Source of the DNA: Amoebidium appalachense | Taxonomy: Eukaryota > Ichthyosporea | Reading direction: 5' to 3' | NCBI GenBank assembly: GCA_963693365.1 | Contig: CAVNZM010000002.1 | Location: 496,001 to 560,000, forward strand | Length of the DNA: 64,000 nt | Shown: positions 60,995 through 64,000 of the stretch, in pieces | Layout of the letters: every line of letters starts with the position of its first letter | Numbering within the stretch: position 1 is the stretch's first letter | Notes under the pieces: generated by a model | What the model was told of the DNA's origin: nothing | Databases searched by the model: none | What the model saw: the letters and a program-made list of their open reading frames with translations, nothing else | Translations under genes and position numbers: made by a program

Positions 60995-61520
60995 TCAGAT
61001 CAATATCACACGCGACAGCCGCGGGCTGCGGCTCACGACTGAGCCGCGGCGCCGGCAATATGCAGTGGCCGTGCAGTCAGTATGAACCAATAGAATTCGA
61101 GAACCGCTAGGATAGGAATGCAAGTCTCATCCACTACGGAGGCGACATCTATAGCTAAACGAACGGAACCAATAAGGAAATCAGACCCTGGCAGTTGCAT
61201 AAACCTAAACGGGCTTAAGTATTGACCAATCATTTGCCACAAAGTTATCCTTTTAGTTAGCTTCATGTTATTGGTGCACTGTGTGCACATAAAGACGACC
61301 GCACTCTTCTGACTGGTCAGAAGTCACGAAGGCATCAATGCCACCCATCCAGATGATCCGGAACCTGGGGGCTATATAAACAAGCCGTCCCAGTACGGGG
61401 GATCACTCTGAACGAGCACATTAAATAGTAACCTGGCCGCGTGTGCCTTACTACCCGTTCTCTGTCTTTATTCTGATTCAGTTGTTCTCTGCCTTATCCC
61501 AACTAGTTCAACTGTTTACA
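60907..61520 (+). mobile_element. 5' long terminal repeat of a Ty3/gypsy-type retrotransposon
   Basis: The 614-bp segment begins TGTAAACA and ends TGTTTACA, giving 8-bp inverted ends with the canonical TG...CA. It contains a TATATAAA box at 61373-61380 and ATTAAA at 61420-61425. It is followed at once by TTGGCGACCGCGCAG, a primer-binding-site-like sequence common in gypsy elements, and then by gag. The second LTR lies outside the window, so the length is inferred from one copy. Confidence 0.72.
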
Positions 61521-61535
61521 TTGGCGACCGCGCAG
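61521..61535 (+). other. Primer binding site of the retrotransposon
   Basis: TTGGCGACCGCGCAG starts directly after the LTR end TTTACA. TGGCGACC just inside the 5' LTR is a recurring arrangement in Ty3/gypsy elements and should pair with the 3' end of a host tRNA. The tRNA cannot be named from this window. Confidence 0.5.
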
Positions 61536-61572
61536 TTCCAGAATCTCACATCTTTCAAGAATCTCTTCAACC

Positions 61573-62613
61573 ATGGCGGGCGAATTTGACGACTACCCTG
61601 TACTCTCGGACAATGAAAGCAAACTGACACGTGACACCAAGAAGCCTACCGCAGTCAAACCGCCGCCCCCAACGCAGAAGAAAGCCAAGACTCCGGGGCA
61701 GGGCACGAAAACACTCCCCACCCCTCCCCCTACACAGCCTCGTGCTCCCCAGAAACCGAACACGATCACAAAACCCAACACACACACGAACACAAAGGCA
61801 ACTACGAAGCCCACTGGCAACGAACAAACGAAGCCCAACGAAAGCACGAAACCCAAAGACAAAACGAAGCGCAACGAACACACGAAAACCAACGAACATA
61901 CGAACACCAACGAACACACGAACACCAACAAACACACGAACGAACTTCAAGTAGCAACGAAGGAAAAAACGAAACAAGACCGGGACACTGCCACAGCTCT
62001 GGCAGAGGTGCGGGGCCGTGTTCTCTCCAAGTTCTATCGTATTGAAACTCTGAGACGTGCCATTCAAACTGCAATCGATGCTGGGCGGCCTGTGATGGAC
62101 CTCGAAGCTGATGTCGCGCAGATTTACAGTGAGATTTCGCAGATGGAAGACACCACACTGTCTAGAATGTTGTGCACGTCCGCGAAATGGTCTGAGTTGG
62201 AGCGGGAAGCACAGTTGGTGGCTGAGGCACGTGTGAAAAATACGACGGTGCCCACCACCCCCCGTCCTCCCCCACCCACCACAGGCAAGAAGCCTTTGTC
62301 CCCGGTCCCATCTGGGTGCACTGATCCCAAGGTAATTGCACCTCCCGCACCCCCCACTAAATTTACATATAAGGATGTGCTTGCGCGCACACTCAGCTAC
62401 ACTGATTCTGATGCTGAAAATGAAGAAAAACACGAACAAAGTTACGAAGACACACCCACAAACGAAAACGAACACATGACTGCGAAAGTGCATGAAGAAG
62501 ATCACTTCGACCAGCCTAAAGCACCCGTATTTAACGAAATCCCCCTTGCAGGATCCCCTCTGGCGTCTGCAGGTGGACTGGCAGGCACGCCAAGGCGCCC
62601 CGAGAGGCTCTGA
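61573..62613 (+). CDS. Retrotransposon gag, first frame (matrix-like N-terminal part)
   Basis: The 346-aa frame starts at the first ATG after the LTR (38 nt after the binding site). Residues about 25-115 are Lys/Thr/Pro/Asn-rich and strongly basic, with short NEHTNT-type repeats. A helical block follows (about 130-215: LAEVRGRVLSKFYRIETLRR...MEDTTLSRML), then a Pro/Thr linker and an acidic end. The frame overlaps the next one by 122 nt in the +1 register. Coding character moves from this frame to the next near 62540, at the ATCCCCCTT run, which suggests +1 recoding or a frameshift mutation there. The protein would be the structural Gag precursor of a Ty3/gypsy-type element; the assignment rests on position between the LTR and the capsid/protease frames. 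Confidence 0.7.
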   Translation: MAGEFDDYPVLSDNESKLTRDTKKPTAVKPPPPTQKKAKTPGQGTKTLPTPPPTQPRAPQKPNTITKPNTHTNTKATTKPTGNEQTKPNESTKPKDKTKRNEHTKTNEHTNTNEHTNTNKHTNELQVATKEKTKQDRDTATALAEVRGRVLSKFYRIETLRRAIQTAIDAGRPVMDLEADVAQIYSEISQMEDTTLSRMLCTSAKWSELEREAQLVAEARVKNTTVPTTPRPPPPTTGKKPLSPVPSGCTDPKVIAPPAPPTKFTYKDVLARTLSYTDSDAENEEKHEQSYEDTPTNENEHMTAKVHEEDHFDQPKAPVFNEIPLAGSPLASAGGLAGTPRRPERL

Positions 62614-63574
62614 TGTCAGCACAGGCTCAGGAGGTAAGGCTGGGTCTATATTGAACAAGCACTTTGCAGAGCACGAAAAACTGTGGTTGCACCCTCTCCG
62701 CCAGTTGCATGCATCCGAATACGGCCCCATCTTGGCTGCATTGAAACTACCAGAATACAAGGGTGACTTGCAGGATAAATGCACGGTGATTGAATGGCTG
62801 CACGAATTTTCCCAGCAGATGTTTTGCATTGCAGGGGTCCCCCCCACACTTGCTGTTCGCTGGGCGGTGCAGTGCTTTCCTCTTGCTTCCCCCGCCCGTG
62901 TGTGGTACACGAATTTTACCAGGACACAGGGAGAACTCACGTTTGATGCATTTGCACATGCACTAGTTACGAAATTTCACGACCAGCGTGTGCAAGAGGC
63001 ACTCAGTGCCGAATTAAATGCACTCAAACAAGGCAAGCAAAAGGTGGCCGAATTTGCAAGCAGGCATGCGCGTTTGTGGGCACGTGTGTACCCCCTTAAG
63101 TCTGAGGCACACCAAATTTTGGATTTGTCTCACCGATTGGGTGGGGAAGACGAACAAGAATTTCGCAAATATCAACTCAGACAAACACGAAAAGAAGAAG
63201 AATTGACCCTGTCTGGAGTTGTTGCCTATCTCGCAGAAAAAGAAAGAGACAGGCACACACGAACCCCATCCACCATTCTAACACAGAAACCCCCCACAAA
63301 ACAGCAACCCGGTGGTGGATCTGGTGCCAGCGAGAAGCCGTCTATTTTTTCGCGCATGGGCACCACCCCCTGCAACCGTGGGTGCAAGTACGGCAGCCAC
63401 GCCGAAGGCAAGACGTGCCCGGCCCTCAAATTCGAATGCCACTCCTGCAAGCAGAAGGGGCACTTTGGGGGGTCACCAATTTGCCCCAAGTACGACCCCA
63501 ACTTTAAGAAGGGAACCCGCAAGGCAGAGATTGAGGCTAATCGGGCCAAGTTCAAGAGAGCACGTGTAGAATAG
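62492..63574 (+). CDS. Retrotransposon gag, second frame (capsid and zinc knuckle)
   Basis: The frame has its own ATG at 62492, but its convincing part begins at about 62545. A capsid-like helical domain carries WLHEFSQQMFC, RVWYTNFTRTQGELTFDAFA and FHDQRVQEALSAELNALKQG, the usual Ty3/gypsy Gag region (W...F, then L..LKQG...V..F..R). It is followed by a Lys-rich linker and a nucleocapsid segment with CHSCKQKGHFGGSPIC (CX2CX4HX6C). The frame ends in UAG at 63572-63574. The same frame then stays open to the end of the window and reaches the protease active site, so the UAG is the only barrier between Gag and Pol. Separate initiation at 62492 is possible but less attractive than recoding from the first gag frame. 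Confidence 0.75.
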   Translation: MKKITSTSLKHPYLTKSPLQDPLWRLQVDWQARQGAPRGSDVSTGSGGKAGSILNKHFAEHEKLWLHPLRQLHASEYGPILAALKLPEYKGDLQDKCTVIEWLHEFSQQMFCIAGVPPTLAVRWAVQCFPLASPARVWYTNFTRTQGELTFDAFAHALVTKFHDQRVQEALSAELNALKQGKQKVAEFASRHARLWARVYPLKSEAHQILDLSHRLGGEDEQEFRKYQLRQTRKEEELTLSGVVAYLAEKERDRHTRTPSTILTQKPPTKQQPGGGSGASEKPSIFSRMGTTPCNRGCKYGSHAEGKTCPALKFECHSCKQKGHFGGSPICPKYDPNFKKGTRKAEIEANRAKFKRARVE

Positions 63575-64000
63575 GAAGGCGGGCAAGGGACTGGTCTCTC
63601 CCCAGTAGAACATAATGTATTTGATTTAATAGCAGAGCTGGAACTGTGTTCCCCTCTGGCAGATAAATTGCAAAACAAATCTACTGGTGCGGAAATTTCT
63701 GTTGTCTCGGAGCCCTCCCACGAATCTGCATGTGCCCCACCCCCCCACGAACAGTTACCCCCGTGTACTGACCCCCCCATGCACACGCACACCCCGCCCC
63801 CGCGCAAAAAGAAAAATGTGCATTTTGCTGACCGTGTGCACTCCTCCATTGCAGAACCACGGCATGAAAATGCCACTGTGTGCACATTAACCCACAAAAA
63901 TAAATGCACAGCCACACTTGCGCGAATGTATGTGCATGGGAAGCTAGTCACAGTAGTTGTCGACTCTGGTGCTAGCCATAGCTGTATAAGCACAGCATTT
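63575..64000 (+). CDS. Start of retrotransposon Pol: linker and aspartic protease (cut by the window end)
   Basis: After the UAG the same frame continues without a stop for 142 codons. A Pro/His-rich linker contains PPRKKKNVHFADRV, and it leads into MYVHGKLVTVVVDSGASHSC, where DSGA is the aspartic protease active-site motif of retroviral-type proteases. There is no ATG near the start, which fits expression by readthrough from gag. Reverse transcriptase, RNase H and integrase should follow outside the window. Confidence 0.75.

Noticed and set aside
61567-62940. 457-aa antisense frame opposite gag
   Set aside because: It is a shadow of the two gag frames with no family motif.

Overview
This is a eukaryotic nuclear window with genes on both strands, many short phase-consistent spliceosomal introns, an intron-containing tRNA, TATA and AATAAA signals, and transposable elements. 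The gene set (a cyclin of the G/I type, a multi-finger GATA factor, a bHLH-zipper factor with a PAS-like tail, a metazoan-type ORC6, and a glutathione reductase) suggests an opisthokont, most likely a unicellular holozoan such as an ichthyosporean. That assignment is an inference from protein style and is not proven. The non-coding DNA is extreme: C/G homopolymers up to 60 nt and (CA)n/(GT)n arrays up to about 120 nt fill the introns. They create most of the long Pro-, Gly-, His/Thr- and Cys/Val-rich open frames, which are not genes.

Layout. 123-3331 (-): 5' part of a cyclin G/I-like gene that runs off the left edge. 4790-13578 (+): glutathione reductase in 12 exons, with a tRNA-Tyr(GUA) gene inside intron 10. 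15189-23605 (-): GATA transcription factor in 6 exons with a 1-nt homopolymer frameshift between its two classical fingers. 24408-30551 (+): ORC6 in 7 exons. 31851-42162 (-): bHLH-zipper/PAS-like transcription factor in about 11 exons. 43291-45069 (+): secreted cysteine-rich protein in 2 exons. 45070-49171: almost pure low-complexity DNA. 49172-49732 (+): uncharacterised single-exon gene. 53119-55464 (-): small four-helix membrane protein in 5 exons. 58383-59323: a 941-bp mariner-type MITE with perfect 29-bp inverted ends and a TA duplication. 60208-60994 (+): a membrane protein split over two frames that runs into the LTR. 60907-64000 (+): the 5' part of a Ty3/gypsy-type LTR retrotransposon (LTR, two gag frames, then an in-frame UAG into the protease), cut by the window end.

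Replication and cell cycle (ORC6, cyclin), transcription (GATA, bHLH) and redox (GR) genes are interleaved with no operon-like logic. Neighbouring genes are often divergent (cyclin/GR, GATA/ORC6, bHLH/secreted protein) and so share upstream regions of about 0.8-1.5 kb. A dispersed repeat of about 110-270 bp, always abutting a poly-C tract on its 3' side, is scattered through the introns. The clearest unusual signals are introns that start directly in (GT)n and end in (CA)n, the retrotransposon recoding sites, and the two-frame membrane protein next to the LTR.
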